Positions 54,872 to 63,081 of a DNA stretch of 64,000 nucleotides are shown here, one piece after another. The stretch covers positions 1 through 64,000 of the forward strand of contig NZ_VZPJ01000004.1 of NCBI RefSeq assembly GCF_008801605.1, read 5' to 3'. Numbering within the stretch: the stretch's first letter is position 1; the number at the start of each line of letters is the position of its first letter. The position numbers were made by a program, and so were the translations under genes. The notes under the pieces are model-generated. The model saw only the letters and a program-made list of their open reading frames with translations, was not told the DNA's origin and did not search any database. The DNA is from Pseudomonas brassicacearum subsp. brassicacearum. GTDB taxonomy: Bacteria; Pseudomonadota; Gammaproteobacteria; Pseudomonadales; Pseudomonadaceae.

Positions 54872-56668
54872 TCAGGCACGGGCCAATTCCAGCGGGACTT
54901 CCAGGGTAAACAGAGCGCCTTGCCCCGGTCCGTCGCTATGGACATAGAGGCGGCCATTCATTTCAACCGCCGCCAGGGCGCAGCTGTGCAAGCCAAACCC
55001 ATGGCCGTCCTTGCGGGTCGTGAAGCCGTGATTGAAGATGCGGGCCAGGTTCTCCGGGGAAATGCCTTCGCCTCGGTCCTTGACGCTCAGGCTCAGCGTC
55101 GTTTCGTCTAGGATGCGGATCCCCAGGGTTATCTCCCGTGGGTGCTCACTGATGTGCGACATCGCGAATTTGGCGTTGCTGATCAGGTTGATCAGGATCA
55201 GCAACAACCTGTGCTTGTCCCCCATGATCGCAGGAACTTCCTGATATTCCTTGATGACGGTGACGTGATGCCGACTGAGCGCACCCGAATTCATGCGTAG
55301 CGCATCTTCGAACAGATCGCTGACATTGAGCGGTTCGATCAACCTGGCGGCCCCTGCATAGGTTTGTTGAGTGGTGACGATTTCCTTGATGTGATCGATG
55401 CTCTTGGTCAACTGCGCCAGCTCATCGATAAGCACTGCCTGTTCCGCGGCGATGGAGTCGACCAGTTCGTTGAAATAACGCGGCAGCAACCGGCCTTTTT
55501 CATCATGGGTGATGAACTGGCCAAGATCCTCGGCATGTTCATTCATCATTTTGACCGCCTTGGTGAGCCCGAGCGTCTTGCTGTTCCTCAACTTGCGGGT
55601 CACGAGCTCGGCCGAAATGTTCACGCTGTTGAGCACATTCCCGACGTTGTGCAATACATTCGTGGCTATTTCGGCCATGCCCGCCATCCGGGCTGCATCC
55701 ACCAGTTCGCGTTCGGCCTCCATCAGCTCGCGAGTGCGCTCCTGCACGCGCTCCTCGAGCCGTTCATTGGACGTTTGCAGTTGCTGGTTGATCTGGTTGA
55801 TAACGGCGTAACTGCGAACCAGGCGTACCGCCAGGTAGATCATCAATAGCGCCATGAGGCTGGCACACGCGCCCAGGTAGATATGGTATTGACGGTCCGC
55901 AGCGGCTGTCCTGCGCTGTGTCTCGTTCAATAGCTCGTTGATGCTGTCCAATTCCTGGGCCACCGGAATCACGCTGATGCGGTCCAGCAGATCATTGACG
56001 ATTGGTTGCTCCTGGATAATGGATTTGACGTGCTGGGTCAGGGCAATGAAGAGGGGCTGGTTGGTCGCGGGCAGTTGGTCGACATATTTTTCCAGATCAC
56101 TCAATTGGCGCTGCACTTCCTCGGCTTTGTCTGAGGTGACATAAAGTGCGTACTCCAGCGTTGTCAGTGTCAGCTCACGAACATTGGAGGCTGTTGCCAG
56201 GCGTCCCGTAGAGCTTTCGGTGCTCATCTCTGCTAGCAACGTTTGAATACCGTCCTCGACCATCGGCAACGCATCCAGGGCGATGCGTAGATTGGCGTTG
56301 TGTTGCTGGAATTGATCGACCAGTACTGTTTTGTTCTTGACCGCATCCACATAACCGTTGCGTCTGGATGCCCAAAGGGCCGCCAGGGGACCAGCGTTAT
56401 TGAGCTGCTCCAACTGCTCCCATCGACTGTTGGCCTCAAGCGGCGGCGCCAGCGACAGGTTATTGTTCACGCCGATCTTTTTCCTGAGGATCTTGACGTT
56501 CCAGTTAGCGTCGGCCTGCTTGAGCTGGCGAATGAAGTCGCGGGATTCGAAGTAGGTCGATGAGTCGTACGTGTATGACTTGATCAAAAAGAATATCAGT
56601 GCAGCAAACACAATCAGCGCGACGGCCAATAGGGCGGGCCATTTATATTTTTTGATAATAGTGGTCAC
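54872..56668 (-). CDS. sensor histidine kinase, orphan
   Basis: Membrane kinase of 598 residues. One N-terminal helix (12-30), a periplasmic all-helical sensor of about 235 residues, a second helix near 268-288, a coiled coil (NQQLQTSNERLEERVQERTR) and the transmitter. The phospho-acceptor His is in VLHNVGNVLNSVNISAEL, unlike the usual H-E-x-R-T-P box. The ATPase has LINLISNAKFAMS, DRGEGISPENLARIF and GFGLHSCALAA. The helical periplasmic part resembles the double all-helical (DAHL-type) sensors. There is no adjacent response regulator, so its partner is elsewhere. Confidence 0.9.
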   Translation of the reverse strand: MTTIIKKYKWPALLAVALIVFAALIFFLIKSYTYDSSTYFESRDFIRQLKQADANWNVKILRKKIGVNNNLSLAPPLEANSRWEQLEQLNNAGPLAALWASRRNGYVDAVKNKTVLVDQFQQHNANLRIALDALPMVEDGIQTLLAEMSTESSTGRLATASNVRELTLTTLEYALYVTSDKAEEVQRQLSDLEKYVDQLPATNQPLFIALTQHVKSIIQEQPIVNDLLDRISVIPVAQELDSINELLNETQRRTAAADRQYHIYLGACASLMALLMIYLAVRLVRSYAVINQINQQLQTSNERLEERVQERTRELMEAERELVDAARMAGMAEIATNVLHNVGNVLNSVNISAELVTRKLRNSKTLGLTKAVKMMNEHAEDLGQFITHDEKGRLLPRYFNELVDSIAAEQAVLIDELAQLTKSIDHIKEIVTTQQTYAGAARLIEPLNVSDLFEDALRMNSGALSRHHVTVIKEYQEVPAIMGDKHRLLLILINLISNAKFAMSHISEHPREITLGIRILDETTLSLSVKDRGEGISPENLARIFNHGFTTRKDGHGFGLHSCALAAVEMNGRLYVHSDGPGQGALFTLEVPLELARA

Positions 56669-56890
56669 GCTATTCTCCTGCTCAAGGCGCTTATCGAAGG
56701 AGTTGGTGAATTCCCGAGGGGGGAGAGATGCTCGAGGGAGGAGCCGGAAGGGGGGAAAGGTAAACGTCGTGCGGGTTGGTGTGCCGGTTTGCTGTGGCCT
56801 GGGTACACGTTGAGCTCCCTGCTAACGATGAACGTCGGGTTCATGGTTGAGTGTAGCGCTAACGAGAGGGGCGATGCTTGCTGCGCGAAA

Positions 56891-56913
56891 GGCGCGGCCG
56901 GGCAGGCCGCGCC
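56891..56913 (-). terminator. GC-rich hairpin after the prohibitin-like gene
   Basis: GGCGCGGCC and GGCCGCGCC flank a five-base loop, eight bases past the stop on the minus strand and followed there by TTTCG. Probable terminator, although the T tract is short. Confidence 0.6.
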
Positions 56914-56920
56914 CCTGGCG

Positions 56921-57811
56921 TTACTTGATGTCGATGAAGGGCAGGGCGCCGTTTGGTAGCACGGTAGTCGGCAAGACGCCATTCCAGCGCTCGGCCTTGG
57001 TCAGTTCCACCAGGTTCTGGTTGCTGGCCAGGGCCTGGGCCCGCGCCTTGATGGCTTCGGCTTCGGCTTTGCCGCGCAACTCGGTCGCCAGTGCGTCTGC
57101 CTTGGCCTGCGCCACTTGCGAATCGGCTTCGGCCTGGGCCTGAGTCACGCGAATCTGTGCTTGCACTTGCTCGGTGGCGAGCTGTTGCTCGCGGGTCTTG
57201 ACTTGGACTTCCGCAGCCATGCGCGCTTCGATGGCTTTTTCGTAGGCATCACTGAAGTCAATGTTCTCGACCTGGACGCTGTCGATGATCACGGGGCCGG
57301 TAATGGTGGCCTTGATGGCGGTGGAAATATCGTTGACCAGTTGGACGCGGTTCTGCACGGCAGCCACGGCGTTGAACTTGCCGAATACGTTTTCCACCTG
57401 GGTTGGCACCTGGCGGCTGATCATCCGGTCGCGGATACCTTCCAGGTCCTTGAACTGGGTGTAGACCTTCGCAACATCCGAAGGCGCGATGTGCCAGGAC
57501 ACGGACACCTTGAGCTGGGCGGACTGTTGGTCCTTGCTGTAGGCCTGGAGGTCTTCATAAGCCGTCACTTGGCTCTGGACGCTGATCAGGCGTACCGACT
57601 CGATAAATGGCGTCTTGAAGGACAGTCCCGGTTCAATGACGCCGACCAGCGCCCCGTTGCGCAGCAGCACGCCACGCTCGGTTTCGTCGATCGTGTACCA
57701 ACTGCCAAAGAACACGCACAACAGGACGATGCCCGCGATTGCGGCAACGATGGAGCCGATGGTTTTACTGGTCACTTTTCTTTCCTTGATTGGCTGGGGA
57801 GGGTTTGCCAT
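56921..57811 (-). CDS. prohibitin-like SPFH domain protein
   Basis: Inner-membrane scaffold of 296 residues. One N-terminal helix (IGSIVAAIAGIVLLCVFFGS) is followed by the SPFH/Band-7 domain (YTIDETERGVLLRNGALVGV, PGLSFKTPF, VDDIS-type stretch) and a coiled coil rich in Ala, Gln and Glu (REQQLATEQVQAQIRVTQAQ). Such proteins form large rings that control membrane proteases such as FtsH. A YccA-like protein, also an FtsH-linked family, is encoded 300 bases away on the other strand. Start 57811 (MANPPQ) or 57844; neither has a strong ribosome site. Confidence 0.88.
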   Translation of the reverse strand: MANPPQPIKERKVTSKTIGSIVAAIAGIVLLCVFFGSWYTIDETERGVLLRNGALVGVIEPGLSFKTPFIESVRLISVQSQVTAYEDLQAYSKDQQSAQLKVSVSWHIAPSDVAKVYTQFKDLEGIRDRMISRQVPTQVENVFGKFNAVAAVQNRVQLVNDISTAIKATITGPVIIDSVQVENIDFSDAYEKAIEARMAAEVQVKTREQQLATEQVQAQIRVTQAQAEADSQVAQAKADALATELRGKAEAEAIKARAQALASNQNLVELTKAERWNGVLPTTVLPNGALPFIDIK

Positions 57812-57899
57812 AGCTGTGTCCAATGTTGAAGCCGCAATTGGCATTCTGAATGCCAGACACGAAAAAGCCCTGAATAATCAGGGCTTTAACGTTAGAAGA

Positions 57900-57987
57900 T
57901 GGCGGAGGCGATGGGATTCGAACTCATGGACCTGTTACAGTCGACGGTTTTCAAGACCGTTGCCTTAAACCACTCGGCCACACCTCC
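57900..57987 (-). tRNA. tRNA-Ser (TGA)
   Basis: 88 bases with encoded CCA. Acceptor GGAGGTG pairs with CGCCTCC (one G-T pair), the anticodon is TGA in CTTGAAA, and there is a long variable arm. Confidence 0.97.
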
Positions 57988-58111
57988 GTATTGCGTTGCG
58001 GGCGCCATAATACCCGAATGAAACACACTGTCAAACTCTCTACGTAGCTTGTTACAGAGCGTCTGTTATGATCCTTGCCACTGAATGTTTCAAAACCGGA
58101 GGAGTGTCGCC

Positions 58112-58783
58112 ATGCGCGAACAGGATTACGCAGTGAACAACAGCGTGCAGGCTGAGCAGCTAGAGGTTAGCCGCGTCCTGCGCAACACTTATGGCTTGCT
58201 GGCCCTCACACTCGCTTTCAGCGGTGTGATGGCCTACGTCGCGCAACAGATGCGGGTGGGTTACCCGAACATCTTCGTCGTGCTGATCGGTTTCTACGGC
58301 CTTTTCTTCCTCACCAACAAACTCCGTGATTCGGCCTGGGGCCTGGTGTCGGCTTTCGCCCTGACCGGCTTCATGGGCTTTTTGCTCGGCCCGATCCTCA
58401 ATCGCTACCTGCAAATGCAGGGCGGCGCCGAAGTGGTCAGCTCGGCCTTCGCAATGACCGCACTGGTATTTGGTGGCCTGTCGGCCTACGTGCTGATTTC
58501 CCGCAAGGACATGAGCTTCCTGGGTGGTTTTATCACCGCAGGTTTCTTCGTGTTGCTGGGGGCGACGCTGGCCAGCTTCTTCTTCCAGATCAGCGGCCTG
58601 CAACTGGCGATCAGCGCCGGCTTCGTGCTGTTCTCGTCGGTCTGCATCCTGTACCAGACCAGCGCCATCATTCACGGCGGCGAGCGTAACTACATCATGG
58701 CCACCATCAGCCTGTATGTATCGATCTACAACCTGTTCGTCAGCCTGCTGCAGCTGTTCGGCCTGATGGGTCGCGACGACTGA
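58112..58783 (+). CDS. yccA: Bax inhibitor-1 family membrane protein YccA
   Basis: Seven-helix inner-membrane protein of 223 residues that modulates the FtsH protease in E. coli. The ATG at 58112 has a GGAGGAG site. Family features: VSRVLRNTYGLLALTLAFSG, GFLLGPILNRYLQM, SVCILYQTSAIIHGGERNYI and LYVSIYNLFVSLLQL. A strong terminator follows. Confidence 0.95.
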   Translation: MREQDYAVNNSVQAEQLEVSRVLRNTYGLLALTLAFSGVMAYVAQQMRVGYPNIFVVLIGFYGLFFLTNKLRDSAWGLVSAFALTGFMGFLLGPILNRYLQMQGGAEVVSSAFAMTALVFGGLSAYVLISRKDMSFLGGFITAGFFVLLGATLASFFFQISGLQLAISAGFVLFSSVCILYQTSAIIHGGERNYIMATISLYVSIYNLFVSLLQLFGLMGRDD

Positions 58784-58838
58784 TTGCATTCGTGATGGGT
58801 GAGAAGCCCGCTTCGGCGTGATGCTGTTCACATACAAA

Positions 58839-58879
58839 TAACGGCGTTTTTTCAGAAATGAAAGGCGCCGTTTTTTTTC
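58839..58879 (+). terminator. rho-independent terminator after yccA
   Basis: AACGGCG pairs with CGCCGTT and is followed by a run of eight T. Confidence 0.85.
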
Positions 58880-58905
58880 GTTTTTAGGTGCATTTTTTTG
58901 GAGGG

Positions 58906-59103
58906 CATATCCGTTTCTGCGGTAACGGCTGCTTAGGGTTCCGCCCTGACGGCGGCTCACTTTTGAAAAGCCCGGGAGCCGGCCCAGTCAAAAGTAAGCA
59001 AAACGCTTTTGCCCCACCACTCGATGTCTCGCCTAGGCTCGGCATCCATGTCGAGGTGCCCACTGCGCAATGCCTGCGTTCGGCCAGCGTGGTTTAACGG
59101 GGC
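58906..59103 (+). repeat. left arm of a large inverted repeat
   Basis: About 198 bases whose reverse complement recurs, in the same order, at 59403-59663. Shared blocks include ATATCCGTTT..TGCGGTAACGGCTGC, CAAAAGTAA..CAAAA.CGCTTT, CTCGCCTAGGCTCGGCAT and AATGCCTGCGTTCGGCCA. No coding sequence is supported. Confidence 0.85.
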
Positions 59104-59173
59104 TCTCAGATCAAGATCCAAAGCAAAGCAAGAGCGGGACATGGGGCATGTCCGGCATCCATGTGGCTGAGTC

Positions 59174-59338
59174 ACCGCTATCGCGAGCAGGCTCGCTCCC
59201 ACATTGGATCTTCGGCAGACACAATATTCGTGTGCTCCCGGAGTTCCTTTGTGGGAGCGAGCTTGCTCGCGATGAGGCCCGCAGCCCAACATCCCTGTAA
59301 CTGACCCACCGCCTTCGCGAGCAAGCTCGCTCCCACAG
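59174..59338. repeat. three REP cores
   Basis: REP cores at about 59174-59203, 59250-59275 and 59312-59338. The last two face each other. They lie between the two arms of the large inverted repeat. Confidence 0.82.
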
Positions 59339-59402
59339 GAGAAACGCGATCACCAAGAACCAGGTCGGCTGTTAGGCCGCCTCGGCGTGGACGTTGATCT
59401 CG

Positions 59403-59663
59403 GCGCCCCGTTAACCACGATGGCCGAACGCAGGCATTGTGGAGTGGGCATCCCGGCATGATGGATGCCGGGATAGCCGTGCTGGGCCATGGATGGCCCT
59501 TCGCGGCGGCCCACGGAGCAATGCCTTCGTTCAGGCATGCCGAGCCTAGGCGAGGCACCAAGTGGTGGGGCAAAGCGTTTTTGGTTACTTTTGGCGCTCT
59601 TCCAAAAGTGACCCGCTGTAAGAGCGGAACCGCCAGCAGCCGTTACCGCAAAAACGGATATAC
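59403..59663 (-). repeat. right arm of a large inverted repeat
   Basis: Mirror copy of 58906-59103, with an extra internal block of about 60-100 bases (near 59456-59540) that the left arm lacks. Together with the REP cores it fills the gap 58880-59695, which contains no gene I can support. Confidence 0.85.
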
Positions 59664-59694
59664 ACACCAAAGCAAGTAAATCCCGAGCCCCCTC

Positions 59695-59736
59695 AAAAAA
59701 AACGGCACATCCCCTTGGAAAAAGAGAGGTGCCGCT
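59695..59736 (-). terminator. terminator of the minus-strand DUF1652 gene
   Basis: On the minus strand GCGGCACC and GTGCCGTT form a stem with a large loop and are followed by a run of T. It lies about 40 bases after the DUF1652 stop. Confidence 0.7.
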
Positions 59737-59776
59737 TTTGGAACCTAGGTGAACGGTATCGCCACATGAAGTGGAC

Positions 59777-60055
59777 TTAAGAGGCAAACCGCCGCAACCC
59801 CACCGGTGGCACAAAGGCTTCCAGCTCGGCCTCCACCGCCTCGATTATTCGTTCAACATCCGGGGCATTCATCACAGTTGCGCAGGGGATACCCGCAATG
59901 GCGATCATGGTTTCGCCGCTGGCACGGTCAAACAGCCGGGCAACCATGCTGCCAGGCGCATCCATGCTCGCTTCGAATCCCATGGGATGGAAGTGCCAGC
60001 GCATCAACTGGCAAGCGTTGGGGAACGTAACCTTGCTGAAAGATCCTTTATTCAT
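59777..60055 (-). CDS. DUF1652 domain-containing protein
   Basis: 92 residues from the preferred ATG at 60055 (MNKGSFSKV); an in-frame ATG at 60097 has no ribosome site. It has the DUF1652 pattern CQLMRWHFHPMGFEASMDAP, RLFDRASGETMIAIAGIP and VERIIEAVEAELEAF. The family is small, cytoplasmic, common in Pseudomonas and of unknown role. Confidence 0.88.
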   Translation of the reverse strand: MNKGSFSKVTFPNACQLMRWHFHPMGFEASMDAPGSMVARLFDRASGETMIAIAGIPCATVMNAPDVERIIEAVEAELEAFVPPVGLRRFAS

Positions 60056-60248
60056 GTGTTGCCCGCCTTCTTCAATCGAGCGCTTCCTTTTGCTCATGTC
60101 AGGAAGGAAGAGCCATCATGGCTCTACCAGTGAGAACTAAAAATAGCACCTGAAAATGAAGCTCATGTGGATTTTTTCAGTCCGTTTTGCGATTGGTTCA
60201 CTTTTTTTGATCTGGATCACGACTTAAGCGGCAATGTCCAGAATGCCA

Positions 60249-61712
60249 TCACGCTTGGCTGGGGTTGTCCCGAGGCTTGGGCAATGGCTCTGGCACGCGG
60301 CTTTTCCAGGCGATGAGCAGGGCCAGGGTCATCATCGCCAGGGCGACGGCGAAGGTCATGTGCAGACCGTTCGTCACGGTCGCAGGGCTGGCGTGGGTGA
60401 TGTCATTCGTCGCTGCCGCTGCCGCAAACACCGCGCCGAGCACGGAGGCTCCGGTGAAGAAACCCAGGTTGCGCGACAGGTTGAGCAGCCCGGCGATGAC
60501 GCCTCGCCGCTGGGCAGCGACATCGGCCATGACTGCTGTGTTGTTGGCCGTCTGGAAGAATGCGTAGCCGAGGGTCGTCACCACGATAGCCGTGAGGTAG
60601 CCGACGATGCCAAGCGCAGGGGAAACCAGTGACAGCATCAGGCAGCCGAGGACCATGGTTGCCAGGCCGGCGAGCCGCATGGGCTGCACGCCGAAGCGAT
60701 CCGCCAGGCGTCCGGCAGGCACTCCGGCCAGCGCCGCGACGGACGGCCCCGCGGCCAGCGCCAGCCCCACGAAGGCCGCCGGCAATCCGAGGGTGATGGA
60801 CAAGTAAAAAGGCCCGACCAGAAGCGTCGCCATCAAGACCGTCGCGACCAGGGCGCTCGTCGCCAGGCCTGATACCAATTGCTTGTCGCGAAAGACTGCC
60901 AAGGGAATCAACGGCGATACGGCCCGGGACTGGGCCCGAATGAACAGTCCGCCGCCCACGAGCGCGATCAGCAGCAGCGCAAGATTCAATCCGCCAAAGT
61001 TTCCGTGTTCGGAGGTCATGGCCAAGGCATAGGCGGCGAGTGTCATTGCCAACAGCAATGTACCGGTCACATCGAGGCGGACTCCTTCGGGCTTCAGCGG
61101 CACTTCACGCACCGGTAGCGAATACCACGCCAGCCCTAGCGTCAGCAGGCCGAGGGGAATGTTGACCAGGAACAAGGCCGGCCAACCGAACCCGCTGATC
61201 AACATACCGCCAAAGGACGGTCCAAGGGCTGTGCCCACTGCCGACAGCGTTGCCAGCAGGCCCATGGCGCTGCCGGTTTTTTCCTGATCGACCGTTTCGC
61301 CAACCAGCGCCAGGGTCAGCGCCATCATGATGGCGGCCCCCAGGCCTTGCAGCGCCCGACCTGCGACCAGCAGCCAGAGCGAGGGCGCCAGGCCGCATAC
61401 CGCCGATGCCAAGGTGAACAGGGCGATACCGACCAATAGCAGCTTGCGCCGGCCCATCAGGTCTCCCAAGCGGCCGACACTGACAATCAGCGTGGTGATT
61501 GCCAGCAGATAGGCCAGCACCACCCATTGGACCTGCTGGAAAGAGGCACCGAGCGCCTCGGCCAGCGTCGGCAGTGCCACCGAAGCCACACTGGCGCCAA
61601 GGGAGGCCAGCAGTGTCGAGAGCGCAAGGCTGGCCAGGGTCCGGCGAGGTGAAAAGGGCTTGAGCGTGGGCGCGGTTGCCGGCCGGTTCTGTTGCGTGTT
61701 GACGGGTTTCAT
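60249..61712 (-). CDS. MFS drug exporter, DHA2 (14-helix) type
   Basis: Proton-coupled exporter of 487 residues with about 14 helices. Motif A is GRLGDLMGRRKLLL, the antiporter motif C region is VGTALGPSFGGMLI, and the late PAGRLADRFG repeats the loop pattern. It resembles EmrB/QacA-type and SmvA-type pumps. No membrane-fusion partner is encoded. It is divergent from a LysR gene over 131 bases, which is the usual arrangement for a regulator and its target pump. Confidence 0.92.
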   Translation of the reverse strand: MKPVNTQQNRPATAPTLKPFSPRRTLASLALSTLLASLGASVASVALPTLAEALGASFQQVQWVVLAYLLAITTLIVSVGRLGDLMGRRKLLLVGIALFTLASAVCGLAPSLWLLVAGRALQGLGAAIMMALTLALVGETVDQEKTGSAMGLLATLSAVGTALGPSFGGMLISGFGWPALFLVNIPLGLLTLGLAWYSLPVREVPLKPEGVRLDVTGTLLLAMTLAAYALAMTSEHGNFGGLNLALLLIALVGGGLFIRAQSRAVSPLIPLAVFRDKQLVSGLATSALVATVLMATLLVGPFYLSITLGLPAAFVGLALAAGPSVAALAGVPAGRLADRFGVQPMRLAGLATMVLGCLMLSLVSPALGIVGYLTAIVVTTLGYAFFQTANNTAVMADVAAQRRGVIAGLLNLSRNLGFFTGASVLGAVFAAAAATNDITHASPATVTNGLHMTFAVALAMMTLALLIAWKSRVPEPLPKPRDNPSQA

Positions 61713-61791
61713 CGTGTCACCTGTATCGTGGCGCTCGAAACGGAGCTGTCAGAACGTTACGCCTGGGCATAACATGGCGGAAGACGCAGCA

Positions 61792-61815
61792 TTTGCACGT
61801 TATAGCTGCAGCAAA
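61792..61815. promoter_or_regulatory. candidate LysR-type binding site
   Basis: TTTGC and GCAAA form an inverted pair 14 bases apart in the intergenic region of the divergent MFS and LysR genes, with an inner GCTGCAGC. This fits the position and T-N11-A style of LysR sites, but the match is loose. Confidence 0.4.
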
Positions 61816-61843
61816 CGCCATATCTTCAATTCGAGCTACCGCC

Positions 61844-62749
61844 ATGTCCTCACCTGACCTCAATCTGCTCGTCACCCTTGATGTGCTGCTCTCGGAAGGC
61901 AGCGTGGCCAGGGCCGCCCGGCGCTTGCAGCTCAGCCCGTCGGCCATGAGCCGGGCACTGGCGCGGTTGCGTGAAACCACCGGTGACCCGCTGTTGGTTC
62001 GGGCCGGGCGAGGGCTGGTGCCGACACCCCGCGCGCTGGAGTTGCGCGAACAGGTCAGCCACCTGGTGCAGCAGGCCCAGGCGGTGCTGCGGCCAGTGAC
62101 GACCCCGGATCTCGGGCGCTTGAGCCGAACTTTCACGTTGCGCACCCGCGAAGGGTTCGTGGAAAACTTTGCCATCGACCTGATCACTCGCATCCATGAG
62201 CAAGCGCCCGGCGTGCGCCTGCGTTTCGTGGAAAAGACCGACCGCGACAGCACGGCGCTTCGCGAAGGCACCGTGGACCTGGAGACCGCCGTCGTGGACA
62301 AGGACACCAGCCCCGAACTGCGAACCCAGGCCTTGTTCAGCGACCGCTTGATCGGCGTGGTGCGCGCGGGACACCCGCTGAGCCAGGCAACGGTGAGCGC
62401 CACCGGTTATGCCGCAGGCGGGCATGTCGGTGTGTCGATGCGCGGCCTGGATCATGGCGTCATCGACCAGGCCCTGGCGGCGTTGAATCTGTCCCGGGAA
62501 ATCGTCACCACCGTGCCAGGCTTTTCCTCGGCGCTGGGACTGGCCCGCTCGAGTGACCTGATTGCCAGCGTGCCTGAACGCTACACCGCGAGCCTGCGGG
62601 TCGGCCTGCACAGTTTTACGCTGCCGTTTCCCGTACCTGGGTTCACGATCGCCATGCTCTGGCATCCGCGGATGGACGCCGATCCTGTGCATCGTTGGCT
62701 TCGAGGTTGTCTGCGGGAAGTGTGTGCACGTAAAACCGTTGAGGTTTAG
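61844..62749 (+). CDS. LysR family transcriptional regulator
   Basis: 301 residues. The helix-turn-helix is at about 5-65 (LNLLVTLDVLLSEGSVARAA, RRLQLSPSAMSRALARLRE). The effector domain has RLRFVEKTDRDSTALREGTV and VGVSMRGLDHGVID, resembling regulators of multidrug or quinone-linked MFS genes. The start at 61844 (MSSPDLN) is preferred to 61793. Likely controls the divergent exporter. Confidence 0.92.
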   Translation: MSSPDLNLLVTLDVLLSEGSVARAARRLQLSPSAMSRALARLRETTGDPLLVRAGRGLVPTPRALELREQVSHLVQQAQAVLRPVTTPDLGRLSRTFTLRTREGFVENFAIDLITRIHEQAPGVRLRFVEKTDRDSTALREGTVDLETAVVDKDTSPELRTQALFSDRLIGVVRAGHPLSQATVSATGYAAGGHVGVSMRGLDHGVIDQALAALNLSREIVTTVPGFSSALGLARSSDLIASVPERYTASLRVGLHSFTLPFPVPGFTIAMLWHPRMDADPVHRWLRGCLREVCARKTVEV

Positions 62750-63081
62750 TAGATATTCATTAATAGCATTTCGCTGGCACTTAGTTGGCGAAAGTGCGAC
62801 GCCGTGCGCAAATTGCTAGTTATCGATATTTAATATTTAAATAGAATTTTGTCCGACAATCCGCAACTCGGGCAATTGAGCGTGGGCACTAACGAGGCAG
62901 AACCCTATTATTTATGGGCGTTAAGGGTGGGGCGTGAAATTGAACGAAAAAAATTGCTAGACGTTTGATTTCCAATTGTGTCAGGTTTCTTACGTCCTCA
63001 TTGGGCGAGTGATAGGACGATCTCGCCAGAGATTGTCTGTCTGACTAAAACTGTTCCATTTGCAAACAAGGAAGTATGTTT
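62750..63081. other. AT-rich upstream region of aprA
   Basis: No gene is supported. The part around 62819-62850 is notably AT-rich (TTAATATTTAAATAGAA). I see no clear terminator hairpin for the LysR gene. The region probably holds the aprA promoter and a transcribed leader ending in the RsmA-type site. Confidence 0.55.
63066..63075 (+). promoter_or_regulatory. RsmA/RsmE binding site over the aprA ribosome site
   Basis: ACAAGGAAGT fits the ACANGGANGU consensus and covers the ribosome-binding AAGGA seven bases before the ATG. In P. fluorescens, aprA is known to be under post-transcriptional Gac/Rsm control, which such a site explains. Confidence 0.7.
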
